In this document: positions 63,206-64,000 of the stretch, piece by piece | How the letters are laid out: each line of letters starts with the position of its first letter | Position numbering within the stretch: the stretch's first letter is position 1 | DNA from: Aplectana chamaeleonis | Lineage: Eukaryota > Nematoda > Chromadorea > Rhabditida > Cosmocercidae | Direction of reading: 5' to 3' | Assembly: GCA_029168955.1 (NCBI GenBank) | Contig: JAPDOI010001819.1 | Location: forward strand, 1 to 64,000 | Length of the DNA stretch: 64,000 nt | Position numbers and translations under genes: made by a program | The notes under the pieces: generated by a model | Told to the model about the DNA's origin: nothing | Seen by the model: only the letters and a program-made list of their open reading frames with translations | Database searches by the model: none

Positions 63206-64000
63206 TGAGGAGAAGCAAAAGACAAAAACAGCCTTCAAGAAAATTTTAATTGCATTCCAAAATGTGCCAATTGCATACATTATTAATGATTAGAAAGTTA
63301 ACGTGCGGAATGTCTAGGCTGTCTCCAGCAGGATTGCATAAAATTGGAAATTGATGGAAATAAGCGAGGTCATCAGAATGTTCACCCGTAAATAGCCAAT
63401 AATAAGGCTTGAAATTCAGTTTATTTCGAATTTCAACATTCTTTCTGAATCAGAAAAACGCTGCAAACCGATTGTTGCTGTTATATTTTCAAACTGACCA
63501 CTATAAAAATTTCTGACTTGATTGAATTCAAAAAAGTTGAAAGATCAGTACGGCGCATATTTTTCGCAAAAAAAGCTTATGCGGCGTTTTTTTGCGCTCA
63601 CAAAGCGCCCCATCACCCTAAATTTCTTTAAAGTTGTCCGATTTCAATTTTGAAGTCATTTCTTGATTGCTTCCATTGAGTCCCGTACCATAGTGCTACA
63701 AAATGATGGATTCCGCTTCAGAAGCTCACCGTAAATTGCATATTTGCGCCACAACAACCTCATTTCTAACTGATCAGACGGTCATGATAGCAGAAATCTA
63801 TCATGTTTTGACTCGTGGTCGATGTGAATTTCAGATAGAAATACACATTTTTCAAGAAAATGCCGGGGTTAAAAAAATTTCTACACATTCCATTGAATTC
63901 GGCTCGCCGAGAGGAACACGAAAATTTCTTTGAAAATTCATTTCGTCAACTTGGAAGTGAGTTATAGAGATGCGGCGGTCCGTGAACGCAAAAAAAAACG

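Overview
The window looks like nuclear DNA from a strongylid (clade V, hookworm-like) nematode. The grounds are introns ending in TTTCAG, an RTE-type retrotransposon with hookworm-like protein segments, a mariner fossil, and very many miniature inverted-repeat elements with TTAAAGGCA ends. The species is an inference. No bacterial operon, rRNA, tRNA or CRISPR feature was found, and almost every long open frame outside the genes below falls in a repeat.

The main result is one host gene that must be assembled from small exons. Sixteen phase-matched plus-strand exons between 9734 and 48193 encode at least 513 residues of a WASP/N-WASP (wsp-1) homologue: WH1 domain (exons at 9.7, 10.9 and 20.7 kb), basic stretch and CRIB/GBD (23.8-24.1 and 29.1 kb), proline-rich linkers (44.0-46.2 kb), a WH2 motif (46.1-46.9 kb), the central helix (46.9-47.0 kb) and an acidic tail with the conserved near-terminal Trp (48.2 kb), followed by AATAAA at 48231. 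The exon(s) for the extreme N-terminus were not found. The 9.8-kb and 14.8-kb introns are packed with transposon remnants.

Downstream and tail-to-tail lie the last two exons of a minus-strand Costars-domain (ABRA/STARS-like) gene at 51538-51933, so two actin-regulating genes are neighbours. On the minus strand at 6119-9613, directly upstream of the first WH1 exon found, nine phase-matched GT-AG exons give about 389 residues of a protein I do not recognise. Two isolated plus-strand exons (55035-55136 with a start codon, 58026-58125 with a stop) suggest one more short gene.

Layout: 1-6 kb repeats; 6.1-9.6 kb unrecognised minus-strand gene; 9.7-11 kb first WH1 exons; 11-20.6 kb repeat-filled intron, with a CRE-palindrome array, two CGAATATTCG satellites and several MITEs; 20.7-24 kb WASP exons; 24-44 kb intron, with a degenerate RTE element split by a hAT-like insertion (33161-35611) that itself carries further elements; 44-48.2 kb the 3' WASP exons; 48.3-54.2 kb three long foldback elements around the Costars gene; 54.2-64 kb orphan exons, a mariner relic and old repeats.

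Sequence similarities are judged by eye; no database search was possible.
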